From positions 1-64,000 of the forward strand of contig JACSVZ010000050.1 in the NCBI GenBank assembly GCA_014706295.1: a stretch of DNA of 64,000 nt, given 5' to 3'. Positions 11,931 through 22,384 of the stretch are shown one piece after another. This stretch comes from Lycocorax pyrrhopterus obiensis. Its lineage: Eukaryota; Chordata; Aves; Passeriformes; Paradisaeidae. Under the pieces are notes generated by a model. The model was not told the DNA's origin. It saw only the letters and a program-made list of their open reading frames with translations, and searched no databases. Made by a program: the position numbers and the translations under genes. Position 1 is the first letter of the stretch. The number at the start of each line of letters is the position of its first letter.

Positions 11931-13430
11931 AGCAAAGCGTCTGAAACCGGTCCCCGAAGGCTGCGGCAGGTAAGTGAGGAGCTGAGGGATACGAGAAAGG
12001 AAACTTTGAGCGATGCGTGTTTTGGTTTCCCGAGGAGCCGTGGATTCCTGTCTTGCAAAATGTGGCTGGATCTCTGTGTCTTAGCTGGCCTTGGCGTTAC
12101 AGGAAAGGAGCAAGTGTGTCTGCAAAGGCAGGGCGGGCTGCTCCGGAGGTCAGCAGCTGATTGTGCCTTTGTTTCCTGGTTCTGCTTGGGAGCGAGATGG
12201 GGTCCAAGATCCCCTGATGATCTTTGGGATATCCTTTGAGTGTCTTGATTGAAGTAAAAGCATCGTTCCCCCTGTGCCTTCCCTAATTGCAGGGTCTGTA
12301 TCTTTTGTGTTGGGGCTGGCTAATTAGCATCTGGAATGGGCGGAGGCAACGCTGCCCAAAGTGGGGTTCCGCAGCATATGCGGGCAAGCGCTTTTGTGAG
12401 CTTCGAGGGGCTCGTGGTATCAGAGGCTTATTTCACAAGCGCTGCAAAGGAAAAAGTTTGTGGCATAACGAATGACGCTGTCCCCCCTCAAGCTTGCGCC
12501 GAGCCCCGCCTCGTGCCGCACCCCGAACCTCGCGCCGACCCCCGACTCTGGCTCCGTTCCGCCTCGCGCCGCTCCCCGCTTGCTTCCGCCGCTTAGCGCC
12601 GTCCCCTCGGTCTCGTGCCGCCAGCCCCACCTCTCTCCCGACACCCCCGAGCGCCGCCCCTTCCGAGCGCCGTCCGCGGGAGAGCTGATGAGCTCCCCAA
12701 AAGTCTCTTGTCCAGGGCGGTTCCGGCAGCGCTTATGCAATTTTTGGCCTTCGCCGCTTGTTTTGAGCTTTGCCTCGTCGTGCTTTTTGCAGCGTGTTCT
12801 TTTTGCAGCCCGGAAAAGTGACGGTGCCCCGAGAACTGGGTGCTGCGCGGTTAGGCTGGATCGTGTGTTGCCTCTGGCCGCCCCTTGGTTCTTTGTTCTT
12901 GCCCCTTTCCGCTCTGTTTGGCTGGCCGGTTGGCCTTAAAGCACTTGGCTGCGTGCTTTTCTGGCCTCTGGAGGAAAAGACATTCACAGCTCCCGCAAAG
13001 GATGAATGGTTTGGGTGTTTGCTGCTTTGCCGCGAGGGGCTACACGTCGTTTTGATCCGACTTACCGTAGCGAGGGGGCCGTTGAACAGCAGAGCCCCCG
13101 AGCCGCTCGTTGCCGTGCGTCGCCTTTCCCTTTTTGTGCCGTAGTGAGATGAGCGTGAAAGAATTGAACAGCAGGTCTCTGTCTGAGGGGTTAATTGGTG
13201 ACGATCAGGTATCCCAGTTCATCCGGGCTCAGAGGGTTGTCCTTGAAATTGTCTTTGATACTGTCTCGGTTTAAGGCCCGTGGTAGGGTCTGCGGGCCGG
13301 GAGCGCGTGTGCGGCGTAGTGCAGCTGTTGCCACGTCTCCTGTGCGGTCCTGTTTCGAGCCTGTAGTCCAGGTGTAACCTGCCTCGTTGTTTCTTCCTTT
13401 TTTTTTTCCCCTTTTTTTGGGTTTTTGTTA
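11931..13430. repeat. Array unit 5, truncated
   Basis: First half of a unit, identical in order to the others up to the poly-T/(TTTG)n tract. It stops there and runs directly into an unrelated inverted repeat at 13431. It lacks the GC-rich island of the second half. The breakpoint falls in low-complexity sequence, a plausible site for slippage or recombination. Confidence 0.95.
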
Positions 13431-13727
13431 GATGCATTGTTTTAGACAGAACTAGGGGGCTGGAAGAGCAAATTGAAGGAGAAGGTTGTAGAGAAGGGGC
13501 AGAGAAAGAATGTAGAGAACCCGAGTAGAGGTGCTGCCAAACCCCTCTGCAAACCTAAAAGTTCCTTTCCAACCTTCTTCACCACCTCCTGCGAGGAGCC
13601 TGAGCCTGCAGACTGACGGATTTCAATCCTAAATCAGGTTCTCTACTTTCTTCCTCTGCCCCTTCTCTGCAACGTTTTCCTTCAATTTTCTCTTCCAGCC
13701 CCCTAGTTCTGTCTAAAGCAATGCATC
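13431..13727. repeat. Long inverted repeat (90-bp arms) at the array boundary
   Basis: The left arm 13431-13520 and right arm 13638-13727 are reverse complements with about seven mismatches in 90 positions, separated by a 117-nt spacer. The left arm starts immediately after the truncated array unit. RNA from either strand would fold into a long hairpin. It does not recur at 35673 because the second segment copy starts downstream of it. I do not recognise it as a known MITE; no terminal target duplication is evident. Confidence 0.9.
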
Positions 13728-14050
13728 TAAACAATAATAGAGTTAACAATTCATCAAGTTCAGATAAAGGCACTGAAATCGGCAGTTCTGATGTTACAAC
13801 CTTCTTACAGATAACAGAAGTTTCCTAAGAACTCTCCTGGAACAGGGAAAGAAGAGAAAGCACACAGACTTTCAATGCAATGCTCTGAAACCAGCGAGAG
13901 ATTTAGTCTTGTATATCAAATGTCAAAGATGGCATGCATAATTATGGAATGTTAATTATACAATATTTACGCATAATTGTAACTTTATAGTTAAAACAAT
14001 ATTTCAAAAACCACCCCTGACAGCTGACCTGCAACTGCCATCAAATATCT
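13728..14050. other. AT-rich spacer, no gene seen
   Basis: Moderately AT-rich unique-looking sequence with no convincing open frame, RNA gene or repeat structure. The duplicated segment begins inside it at 13776. Confidence 0.6.
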
Positions 14051-15170
14051 ATTATCCATAGAAAGGAAAGCCCGGTGCCCCAGCATGTCAGGTGCAGACA
14101 ACGAGCTGTCCAGGGAATGAGCAGCAAATCCTTTCTGCACCTGCCCTCACACTCGGACCGGCAACAAGCCCAGGTGTGAGCTGTGAGGCCGATGAGGGGG
14201 CAGAGCAGCCCCAGGTGTGAGCTGTGACGGTGAGGAGAGGGCGGCTCCTGCCAGGGGCTTTTTTAGGAGGGGTTTCCTCAGCTCACTTTTGCATGGAGAT
14301 GCTGGAGGAGAGGGGCTTGCGGTGGGCTCCTGGGAGTCTCTCATGGAACGACGGTGAGAGCATCTCACAGGGTCTCGGGGAGCACTTGGATGTGAAACGT
14401 TGCATAAAGGAGGTGCCGAGGGACGGACCTTTGTGCCAGGCAGCAGCAGCTGAGCAGGTGAGCCAGGGTGTTGGTTTGCAGGGGGGATCTTTCTCCTTTT
14501 CGCTTTTGATTCCATCTTGCCAGTCCCTCCCTGCTGCCCCCAGAAAAAAATGGGGGTTACGAGAACAAAAGGAGTTTAAATTGAGGGAAGAAGCTCCTCT
14601 TCCATTATTGTATGTGTTTGAACTGGTTGGGACTCCCCTTCACTTGTGATTTTAAGGGTATTGATTGAAGGAAAACCTGCCTTTTCCATGGTGTTTGGGG
14701 TATCAATTGACAGGGAATCCCTGTGTTCCAGTTTAAATGGAAGGGGAGAGCACAGATGTTGCCATTTTATGGGTTTGAATTGAGGGTAACCCCCCCATTT
14801 TCATCATCCTAAGGTTTAAATTGAGGGGGAAGCCCTGTTGTCCCAGCTTTTTAAGGGTTTTAATTGAGGTAGCAATCCCCCTTTTCCCACCATTTGAGAG
14901 ATTTGAGGAAAACCCCTCTCTTTCTGATATGTTAGAGGACTAAATTGAAGGGAAGAACCCATTTATTTGCCATGGTATTGGTTTAAATTGAGGCAAACAT
15001 CCCCTGTTGCCTCAGTTTCAGGGGTTAAATTGAAGGAAACTAGCTTTTCCAGCATTTGAAGGGTTTAAATCGGGGCGTGCCGCTGCATTTGAGGGCGCTT
15101 CTGCCCGTGCCCGGGCCCCGAGCGTCTTGCGCGGGAGCGGCTCCCGGCGCCTGGGGAACTTCTGAGGAGG
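14051..15170. repeat. Paralogous block, young CpG-rich copy (older copy at 59460-60510)
   Basis: The block runs from a GAAAGGAAAGCC-like start through a GC-rich 14100-14500 part, a degenerate minisatellite and the first ~100 bp of a CpG island. The same order of elements, well diverged, recurs at 59460-60510 beyond the provirus. In the distal copy CpG dinucleotides are often replaced by TpG or CpA, whereas here they are kept. The same block, nearly identical, is also in segment copy 2 at about 35949-36970. Confidence 0.7.
14561..15075. repeat. Degenerate ~60-bp minisatellite (TTTAAATTGAGG core)
   Basis: About nine imperfect units, each with a TTTAAATTGAGG-like core followed by GGAAACCCC and a pyrimidine-rich CTTTTCCCA part. 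Units differ by substitutions and small indels. No coding potential. Segment copy 2 lacks about 90 bp here, consistent with loss of roughly one and a half units. Confidence 0.8.
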
Positions 15171-15435
15171 AACGGGAATTTCGGGGCTGGGCTGCCGACA
15201 GGGAGCGACGGGGCCGCGCCGGTCCGAGCCGAGCGGAGCCGAGCCAAGGCGAGCGCTGCCGGGCCGGCCGGCGGGAGATGCGGCACGGAGCTGTGCCGCT
15301 GCCGGCCGTCCCGCCCGCTCCGTGCGCGGGGCTCGGGCGCCACCGGGTCCCCCTCGGCCCGGTGCTGTGGAACGGCGCCAGCCCGGAGCGAGTCCTGGCA
15401 AGCGGCGCTGGGGGGACACTTGTGGCTTGCAAGCT
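15076..15435. promoter_or_regulatory. CpG island (candidate promoter)
   Basis: Very GC-rich with dense CpG, repeats of the CGAGC type near 15226-15256 and GGGGCGGG-like motifs. Open frames of 130-161 codons cross it on both strands, but they are typical of stop-poor GC-rich DNA and resemble no protein I know. Downstream lie CTTTAAATAA and CCATATATTT (15550-15598), which could be TATA-like or SRF-like elements. I see no gene that it clearly serves. Confidence 0.5.
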
Positions 15436-16590
15436 TCAGAGCTTGCTCGCAGAAGTCACTGAAAGGGAGAACCGAAAAAACCCAACCCCGACCCCCCAGG
15501 CTTTTTGTCTGGGGGCTTTGTTGGCATTGCTCTTTAACTGAGCCGCGCCTTTAAATAATGACGTGGGTGCCTGCTAGAAGCAGCGTTCCATATATTTTGC
15601 ACTCTCTCATGAGACCTTCATGCTCCTGTTTTTCCACTACTGTGTCAATCCAGCGGCAGGGGCGGAGTTAATTGCAGGTCGAAGCTGACAGTGTGCTGTG
15701 CAGCTGTTGTTCATTGATGTATTTGTGATGTTCATTTCATCTGGGTGCAGAGTTGGGCTTTTTGGTCAGATGGTGCTCCTCAAACCATGAGGCTTGTTTA
15801 ACCCTTGTACACTATTTTTTGAAGATGTAGGGTGGGTGAGGACTTTGTCTTTTTGCTGTATTAGGGAATGGAAGGCAAGAGGTTCCTACAATATTCACAT
15901 GGAAGTTGGCATGTTCAAGGATATCGGTGTGATGGTCCTCAGGGATGAATCTTGCTCCCAGCAGTCTGTAGCATAGGACACGACAAAGCAGGTTGTGAGG
16001 GATAGGTGGGGTAGGAACAGCGAGGTGCTTCATGCTGGCAGCTCAGTTTGGTGTCGCTAATGTTTTCAGAGGAGCAGCAGATTGATTTGGTTCTGGTGCA
16101 CTGGAATAGGATCCAAACCTTAGAAAGTATTTATTTGTCCTAAGGCTGAAAAATATTGCTGTGCAGCACTTGTTCCCTTGCACCTGTAGTTCACTGTGGA
16201 AAGCATTTATTTTAGTGAGCAAACGTTGTTGTGGCTGGTGCCGTGGAAAAGCAGAAGAGTTCCCGGTAAGATCGGTTCGGAGAGCGCAAGAGCCTGCCAA
16301 AACCTTGCCGCGTTCCGCCGCCATGCCACCGAGGGAGGAAAGAGCGTGAGGTGCAAAGCCCTGAGTGGAGTGGCGGGAAATGGGAGGAGAGGAAGAGTCG
16401 GGCTAAGTATGGATTTAAACGGGGCCGGGTGTTAGTGCAGGAAGAGACATTTAACTGGAATTTGTTTCAGGAAGTGTCTCATCATATAGCATGAAATTTA
16501 ACAATTCCCATGCCAGGTTAATTGTAGTGGAAGACAGCAAATAAAGCCAAGTGACTCCAGTAGGATGCCCCAGGTCCCTGCCAAGCATAG
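15436..16590. other. No gene recognised; isolated promoter/exon-like signals
   Basis: Mixed-composition sequence. An ATG in a strong GCCGCCATG context at 16321 opens only eight codons before a stop, and that stop overlaps a possible donor (GC|GTGAGG), so a short coding first exon cannot be excluded. A GTAAGA donor lies near 16266 and a TTTGTTTCAG acceptor near 16470. No similarity to a known protein is visible. The same sequence is repeated at 37233-38387. Confidence 0.4.
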
Positions 16591-16867
16591 ATTACATAAA
16601 ACCAAACCCCTAGATTACAAAAATACTAAAAGCTCGTTGTAAAAAGTACAAAAAAACCTCAGCCTACAAAAATACAAAAGAAACAGCCTACAAAAAACTA
16701 GGTTCCAAAATACCAGAATAACCTAGTTTCAGAATAACCCAAAATTCAAAATACCAGAAAAACAAGTTTCAGAAATCTCAGTTTTAAAATACCACAATAC
16801 CAAGTTCCAAAATACCAAAATAACCCAGGTTCAAAATACCAGAACACCGTGTTCCAAAATACCAAAG
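16591..16867. repeat. AT-rich short-period satellite (CAAAATACCA core)
   Basis: A run of imperfect ~20-25 bp units such as TTCCAAAATACCAAAATAAC and GTTTCAGAAATAACCC. It is the target into which ERV-A integrated: it is cut at CAAAG (16863-16867) and resumes with CAAAG at 58623. Confidence 0.85.
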
Positions 16868-17495
16868 TGTGACAAATGAGTGAATGATAAATGTTGTCTT
16901 TTGCATATAGGAGTTTAACATTTACTTTAACACTATTTCTACATAGTACATTATCACTTATAAAACGTAGTTAAATAGAAACGAGGTTAAGGTAAATTGT
17001 AACTTTGAAATAGTTGCAGTATGTTGGGAAATGTAGTAATAAACACAAGGTAATAAATGTCTTTTGAGTTGAGAAACTACAGAGCCAGAAACCAGGACAT
17101 CTTAAAGAAACAAAGAAGATAAACCGCATGCATCCTAGGAAACCTGTCATCTCATCAAAACTCACACCTCCCAAGGAAACTGTCAGCTACAAATAAGGTT
17201 GGAGACTGAAGAGGCACCGGAGAGGGATAGCTTCAATTCTGAAGCTATCCAGAGGCCCAAAGCGGAAGGGGGCAGGGACCTGAGAGGGGGGAATCTTGAG
17301 TGAAGTGTAAATTACTTTCTGGGCTTAATGAATACGTAACAGTTCAAGAGAGTATTTAAGCCCACAGTAAAAGGAATGGAGGTGCGCCTCTGGCAATATT
17401 GCTAAGCGCTCCAGTGTGGTGATATGCCTTTGTTCTACTAATAAATGTTCAATATTATGCTGCTAAAAGCTCAGCACCTGAATTAATTTTTCTCA
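16868..17495 (+). mobile_element. ERV-A 5' LTR, copy 1
   Basis: About 628 bp, beginning TGTGACAAATGAG and ending near TTTTTCTCA. It holds a TATTTAAG box at 17353-17360, an AATAAA signal at 17440-17445, and a hairpin-forming palindrome with 10-bp arms near 17227-17250. The PBS follows after two bases. Positions 16922-16963 lie in the opposite orientation to the matching part of the 3' LTR. Confidence 0.9.
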
Positions 17496-17497
17496 AA

Positions 17498-17515
17498 TGG
17501 TGACCCCAACATGAT
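17498..17515 (+). other. ERV-A primer-binding site, tRNA-Trp type
   Basis: TGGTGACCCCAACATGAT matches the tRNA-Trp primer site used by avian alpharetroviruses except for two positions, both explainable as CpG-to-CpA changes. Confidence 0.75.
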
Positions 17516-17928
17516 AATCTCCACTAAGATCTGCTTTCTTGCTGGGAAAGAGGGACGCCTCTAACAGCATTCTGTAGCCCAGGAAGACAGCGGTCACTAG
17601 CAGGCAGTAATTGGAAACACATCCTAAATCGTGGAACAAGGCAAAATTTTTTCTTTTTTTTTGAGCTCAGCTCCCTTGAGGAGAACTGCGGTATATCGCC
17701 CATAATTCTTGTACGTACAAAGACTCAAACAAGAGAGGAGGACTCTGATAAGTCTTGTGCGGGGGAGCGTGAAGGGGGATTGAATGGTGTGTGCATGAGA
17801 CGAGGACTGGACAGTCCAGATCCTGGAAGTGAGAGTGGAGCTCTTTTAACCGTGTTTTTGTTTTCTCGCAAGAAACACGACTGGTGATGAAAGAAACATG
17901 CCGAATGAACCCCCGAAATGACTCCTTA
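17516..17928 (+). other. ERV-A untranslated leader, upstream part
   Basis: Non-coding leader with a repeated 'CAATTCT-GTACGT-AAAGACTC' region that resembles the ERV-B leader at 18710-18900, showing that the two families are related. It is cut by the ERV-B insertion after CTTA at 17925-17928 and resumes at about 28587. Confidence 0.7.
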
Positions 17929-18498
17929 TGTGATAAATGGATGCTATAATATTGGCTTTCTGCAAATGTTAAAATAAGTGATGTTAAAAGTAGCCTTTTA
18001 AACAGTAGTTTTGTCCCAAATAGATGCTATATGTAAAATAGCTTTATTACAAAACAGATGCTATATAAGGTAGTTTTGTTGTGAAGATGTGGTTTTTTAA
18101 TACTTTTTCATTCAACCAAAAACTTAGAAATAGCTATGCTTATGAACTATTTGGGCTCCTGCTACCAACTATCAGCAACAGATAAGATATGCCCACAGCG
18201 ATCTGCTGATTCCAGGAAGTACCAAGCCGAGCGAGCTGAGACGGGAGAACTGCATTCCATTTTGAACTGTTCCTGAAAAGGGTTTTAAATATGTATAATG
18301 GTTTATGAAGATGTATAATTGTTTATGAATATGTAATACTCGAAGTGTATGTAAAAGGTGTCTCCAAGATAGCAGGTGTGCTCTTGGCTGAGTGCCAAAG
18401 CACCCAGCGCTGTAACATTTTGCTTTATTATCTTTGTCCCTTATTGTCCTTTATTAAACTTTTCAATCCTAACAGGAGAGTGAACCTCGTTTTTCACG
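17929..18498 (+). mobile_element. ERV-B 5' LTR, copy 1
   Basis: About 570 bp, beginning TGTGATAAATGG and ending TTTTTCACG, where the ideal end complementary to TGTGA would be TCACA. It contains three spaced AGATGCTATA-like motifs (the first reads GGATGCTATA), TATATAAG at 18062-18069 and ATTAAA at 18453-18458. It is about 100 bp shorter than its 3' partner, which carries an extra diverged direct repeat. Confidence 0.88.
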
Positions 18499-18500
18499 AC

Positions 18501-18519
18501 TGGGGACTTCGTCCGGGAT
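18501..18519 (+). other. ERV-B primer-binding site, tRNA-Pro-like
   Basis: TGGGGACTTCGTCCGGGAT lies two bases after the LTR. It resembles the gammaretroviral tRNA-Pro site TGGGGGCTCGTCCGGGAT but has one extra base and one or two substitutions, so the exact primer tRNA is uncertain. Confidence 0.65.
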
Positions 18520-19532
18520 CAAATACCTCGCCTCCGAGACCCTGGGAGACTCCGAGCGGGAGGCGCCCCCCGCTGAGTTCAGCGGCCCGCCCCGTTTCTT
18601 CTGGTGTGAATTGGCGGTTGCAGGTTGACAGCCCCTGGACAAGAAAGGGACAAATAAAGCAAAAATGGGAAAAAGAGGCTGCCTAAGAAACCTCGGCAAC
18701 TAGCCCCACAATTCTCGTGCACGAAGACCCGGACAAGAAAAGGGATTGTAAGTATTTCCAGGGGGGCGGATACGGGGGATGACGGGTGTGTGAATGAGAC
18801 GCGGGCTGGTTACCCCAGACCTGCGAAGTGAGTGCGGAGTCTCTGAGAGCTGCGGTTCCGACTTTTCGCGAGAAAGGCGGCCAGCGAGGAGACGAAGCGA
18901 AAGATAAAAGGAGTGAAAGATTCCCCCGGGGTAACTGGGACTGGGTCTCAGGGAAGGGGGTGGGACCCCCAGGAAAAAGGGAGCAAAGGGGTTTCCTGGC
19001 ACAATCCACTAGGAAACAGGGGATGAAAGTGAAGATCCCCGATCCCAGAAAAGTTGCCGGATTGAGGGTTGGAACACACAGAGGCTAGAAAAATTACTCT
19101 AGGCAGGAAGTGTGGGATACTATACCCAAGAGAATCTGGGGTTGGCCAACAACATTTGGAATTTTACCATTTTATTTGAAAGTAATACCCGTGGGTGAAT
19201 ACTAACAAGTGATTTTAAAAATCAAGATACCTTATCATTGTGTTTTCTTGTTGTGAGTGAGAATGAATGAGACATATTAAAGAAATAAAAGTAAGTGAGT
19301 GAGTAAGAGTGAATGGAAAGAGATGTAATATAGACTGCTAATTTAAAATCTGACTTTAATATCTGGAGGGAGGTGGATTACATTATATTAGTATATGATA
19401 AAAGGAAAAAGGTTTTCTGTGCTGTGAGGGGAGGGGGTGTTCCAGTTGCCAGAGGGGCAGGTTAGAGCAAAAACGGGGGAACAGGTACCAGTTTGAGATA
19501 ACTTACTGGTTCCTTGTCCCATTATTTACTAA
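18520..19532 (+). other. ERV-B untranslated leader
   Basis: About 1 kb without a convincing gene. It has a GTAAGT donor-like site at about 18747 that could serve subgenomic env splicing, GA-rich stretches, and GTGAGTGAGT-type simple repeats near 19290. Copy 2 differs by a 5-bp deletion near 19380. Confidence 0.6.
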
Positions 19533-21358
19533 GTGAGTTCAAGAGAAAAAAGGAGTAAAAAGGTGCCAGCAGATATACCCCAAGAAAGTCCTCTGGGAGT
19601 TAAGTTAGCTAACTGGGATAGCGATCCCTGTACAAAGGAAAAGGATAAAATAAAGATGATTCGGTATTGTATGATAGAATGGACAAAAAAAGAAATAAGA
19701 CCCGATCAGGTCTACTGGCCTAGGTACGGGTCTTCTGAAGCTTGGATTGGTCAAGCTTTAAATGCATTTGTGAATTCAAAGGAACCGTGCGATTTAGAAG
19801 AAAAGGAATATGCCTCTTGTTGGACAGGAGATATAGAACTACCAGGATTAAAGTTTTTAAGATATCAGAGACCCCAGAGACAGAGCGAGCAGAGGAAAAT
19901 AAAGAAAAGGGCTGGGACCCCCTGAAAGTATTACCACCTTCATACAATGCCGCACTGGCTGTGGCCCCCGCCCCTGCCTTGCACGCACCGGCTGTGCCCA
20001 CACAAGCCGCGGCTCCGGCCAGCTCAGGTGCCCCCGCCTCTGCCCCTGCCCTTGCCCTGCACGCGCCGGCTGTGCCCACACCGGCCGTGGCCCCGACCGA
20101 CCCCGGCACTTTCGCCTCCGTCCCAGCTCTAAGCACGCCCACAGCCCCTCCTTCGGTGGCGGCTCCGGCCTCGCTGCCGACTTCCGCCCCTCCCTCGCTG
20201 ACAGCTCTGGCTTCACTGCCGGCTTCAGTAGTTCCAATGTGTCCCCCTCTCAGCGAAGGAGCACCATACCAAAATACTAGGAGAAACTCATTTAAAACTC
20301 AAGGACAGTTCGACAATTCCTCTCCTGCCACTATTCCAAAACAAAGAAAAAGGGCCTCTTCTAAAGTTATGATGGTCGAGGAACAGAAAGGTTGGGATCA
20401 AGAGATCAGTTTATTCCCGTTACGAGAAGTGCCGATGGGAGGGGTTCAAGGGGGGACGGGGTTTGTGAATGTTCCTTTGACTTCTTCAGAAGTCAGGAAT
20501 TTTAAAAAGGAAATTAAAGGATTGTTAGAACATCCCATAGGTACAGCTGAACACTTAAACCAATTCTTGGGTCCCAATATTTTTACTTGGGAAGAAATGC
20601 AGTCTATTATGAATATAATATTTTCCCCAGAAGAATGCCAGATGATTAGAGCTGCTGGAATGAGGATTTGGGAAAGAGAGAATCAACAGGGTCCACCTGG
20701 GGACCAGAAAAGGCCAATAGCACCTCCTAACTGGAACCACAATGAAGAGGCGGGGCGGGCACATATGAGTGATTATCGTAAACTGATAATCAAAGGAATA
20801 AAAGAGGCAGCCTCCCGAGGGCAGAATGTCAGCAAGGCTTTTGATGGGCGACAAGAGAAAGAGGAGACTCCAACTGATTGGTTAGAAAGACTCCGGAAAA
20901 ATATGAAACAATGCTCCGGAATTGACCCTGAGAGCATAGCTGGGCAAGCTCTATTGAGAGTTAACTTTGTCACCCATGCCTGGCCAGATATTAGAAAAAA
21001 GCTGGAGAAAATAGATGATTGGCACGAGCGGTCATTAAATGAATTACTAAGGGAAGCTCAAAAGGTTTATGTACGAAGAGATGAGGAAAAAGCCAAGATA
21101 AAAGCAAAAATTATGGTAGGTACTATGTGGGAAAATAACTCCCAGGAGAACCAGATGCCCCCAAATACCACACCCAGAAATCCGGGGTTCAGAGATAAAG
21201 AAAAAGGAAAACATAGAATTTCGGTACCATTAAAATCCCAGGAACAAGTGGCAAATACCTGTTTTTATTGTGGGAAAAGAGGGCACTATAAGAGGGAATG
21301 CTGTCATCTAAAAAGGAACCTAAAAATTTTTCAAGAGATACACCCAGAAAAAGAATAG
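19533..21358 (+). pseudogene. gag: ERV-B gag, copy 1 (frameshifted, ATG lost)
   Basis: Gag polyprotein: matrix, proline/alanine-rich linker, capsid and nucleocapsid. The first in-frame codon at the expected start is GTG (19533), where ERV-A has ATG-GGA, so the start codon and the myristoylation glycine are gone. The matrix reads from 19533 to a frame change at a T-run near 19853-19859; the rest reads in another frame to a UAG at 21356. Seen motifs: a PPSY late-domain motif at 19934-19945, imperfect Pro/Ala repeats to about 20230, a gamma-type major homology region with DWLERL near 20876, and one CCHC zinc knuckle (CX2CX4HX4C) at 21260-21301. The stop is UAG followed by G-rich sequence with pol in the same frame, as in gammaretroviruses. 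The frameshift is shared with copy 2, so it predates the segment copies. Confidence 0.9.
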
Positions 21359-22384
21359 GGGGGTCATGAGCTCTATTTTCTGGGAGATAAATACCATCTA
21401 GAGCCTTTGATAACTTTAAAAGTAGGCCCCCAAGAGGAGGTATTTGAATTTATAGTTGATACAGGAGCAGAAAGAACTTGTGTAATAAATATTCTAAGAA
21501 GGTGTGATTTGAGTAGTGACACTGTGAAGGTGACAGGAGCAAAAGGGGAAGGGTTTCAAGTTCCTGTCATTAAAAATGTGGTAATTGAAGGGGAAACCAG
21601 AATAGAGATGGGACATGTCTTACTAGTTCCTAGGGCAGGTTGCAACTTATTGGGGAGGGATTTGCAGGTGCAATTAGGAATAGGTGTCATACCAGAAGAA
21701 GGGAAGATGACAGCTAAAGCATTAAAACTTGGCCAAGAAGATGAAGAAAAAATTAACAAAGAAGTTTGGGCTGGAGAAGGAAATAGAGGAGGATTAAATA
21801 TTGACCCCATAAGGGTCACAATTGAGAGAGAAGAATGCCCCATACGTGTGCGTCAGTACCCTATATCTTTAGAAGGAAGGGAAGGCTTAAAGCCAGTAAT
21901 AGAAGAGTTGATAAAAGATGGGACATTGGAACCTTGCATGTCTCCTCATAACACCCCTATTCTCCCAGTAAAAAAATCTGATGGGACATATAGATTGGTA
22001 CAAGACTTAAGAGAAGTTAACAAGAGAACACGGACCCGTTACCCGGTGGTACCCAACCCCTATACCCTGTTAAGTAAAGTCCCACCTCAGCATCAGTGGT
22101 TTAGTGTTGTGGATCTTAAAGATGCCTTTTGGGCTTGCCCGTTGGCAGAAGATAGTAGAAATATTTTTGCTTTTGAATGGGAAGATCCAAGTACTGGGAG
22201 AAAACAGCAATTAAGGTGGACAAAATTGCCACAGGGATTTACTGAGTCTCCAAATCTATTTGGGCACGCTTTAGAAGGAATATTGCAGACCTTCCCCGCT
22301 CCTCCTGGAATACAAATTATCCAGTATGTGGATGACCTTTTATTATCAGGAGAAGCTGAAGCTGAAGTTAGGGAGGCTAGGATT
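21359..22384 (+). pseudogene. pol: ERV-B protease and reverse transcriptase palm, copy 1
   Basis: Continues in the gag frame after the UAG. An aspartic protease active site D-T-G-A lies at 21458-21469. RT follows, with the VDLKDAFW motif (first catalytic Asp near 22112), LPQGFTESP near 22228 and an intact YVDD at 22325-22336. Soon after, around 22360-22390, sequence present in ERV-A is missing and the frame changes. The polymerase would therefore end early. The catalytic residues themselves are intact, unlike those of ERV-A. It acts in the virion to process Gag-Pol and copy the RNA genome. Confidence 0.9.

Larger units (their letters stand above)
1..13430. repeat. Tandem array of ~2.98-kb GC-rich units (4 full + 1 partial copy)
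   Basis: The block starting AGCAAAGCGTCTGAAACCGG recurs at 1, 2980, 5953, 8939 and 11931, giving unit lengths of 2979, 2973, 2986 and 2992 bp and a 1.5-kb partial fifth unit. The units are almost identical by eye; most differences are in homopolymers and a (GGGT)n tract. Within a unit come a C-rich stretch, a (TTTG)n/poly-T tract, a very GC-rich island and an AT-rich poly-T tail. The array starts at the window edge, so it probably continues upstream. Near-identity means recent amplification or active homogenisation. I cannot match it to a named avian satellite. Confidence 0.97.

Noticed and set aside
1..13430. Ribosomal DNA or its spacer
   Set aside because: No stretch of 18S, 5.8S or 28S sequence is visible in or beside the unit.
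13579..13773. 64-codon minus-strand frame over the inverted repeat
   Set aside because: It begins in the spacer-side flank and merely reads through one hairpin arm and the spacer; no similarity or start context.
15018..15541. Open frames of 130-161 codons in the CpG island (and copy at 36815-37338)
   Set aside because: They occur on both strands and in overlapping frames, as expected from GC content. No recognisable domain.
16321..16347. Strong-context ATG opening eight codons
   Set aside because: Too short to support by itself; a first coding exon ending at the overlapping GTGAGG is possible but nothing downstream confirms it.
16591..16867. CRISPR-like regular repeats
   Set aside because: Units are AT-rich, imperfect and contiguous without spacers; this is a eukaryotic satellite.
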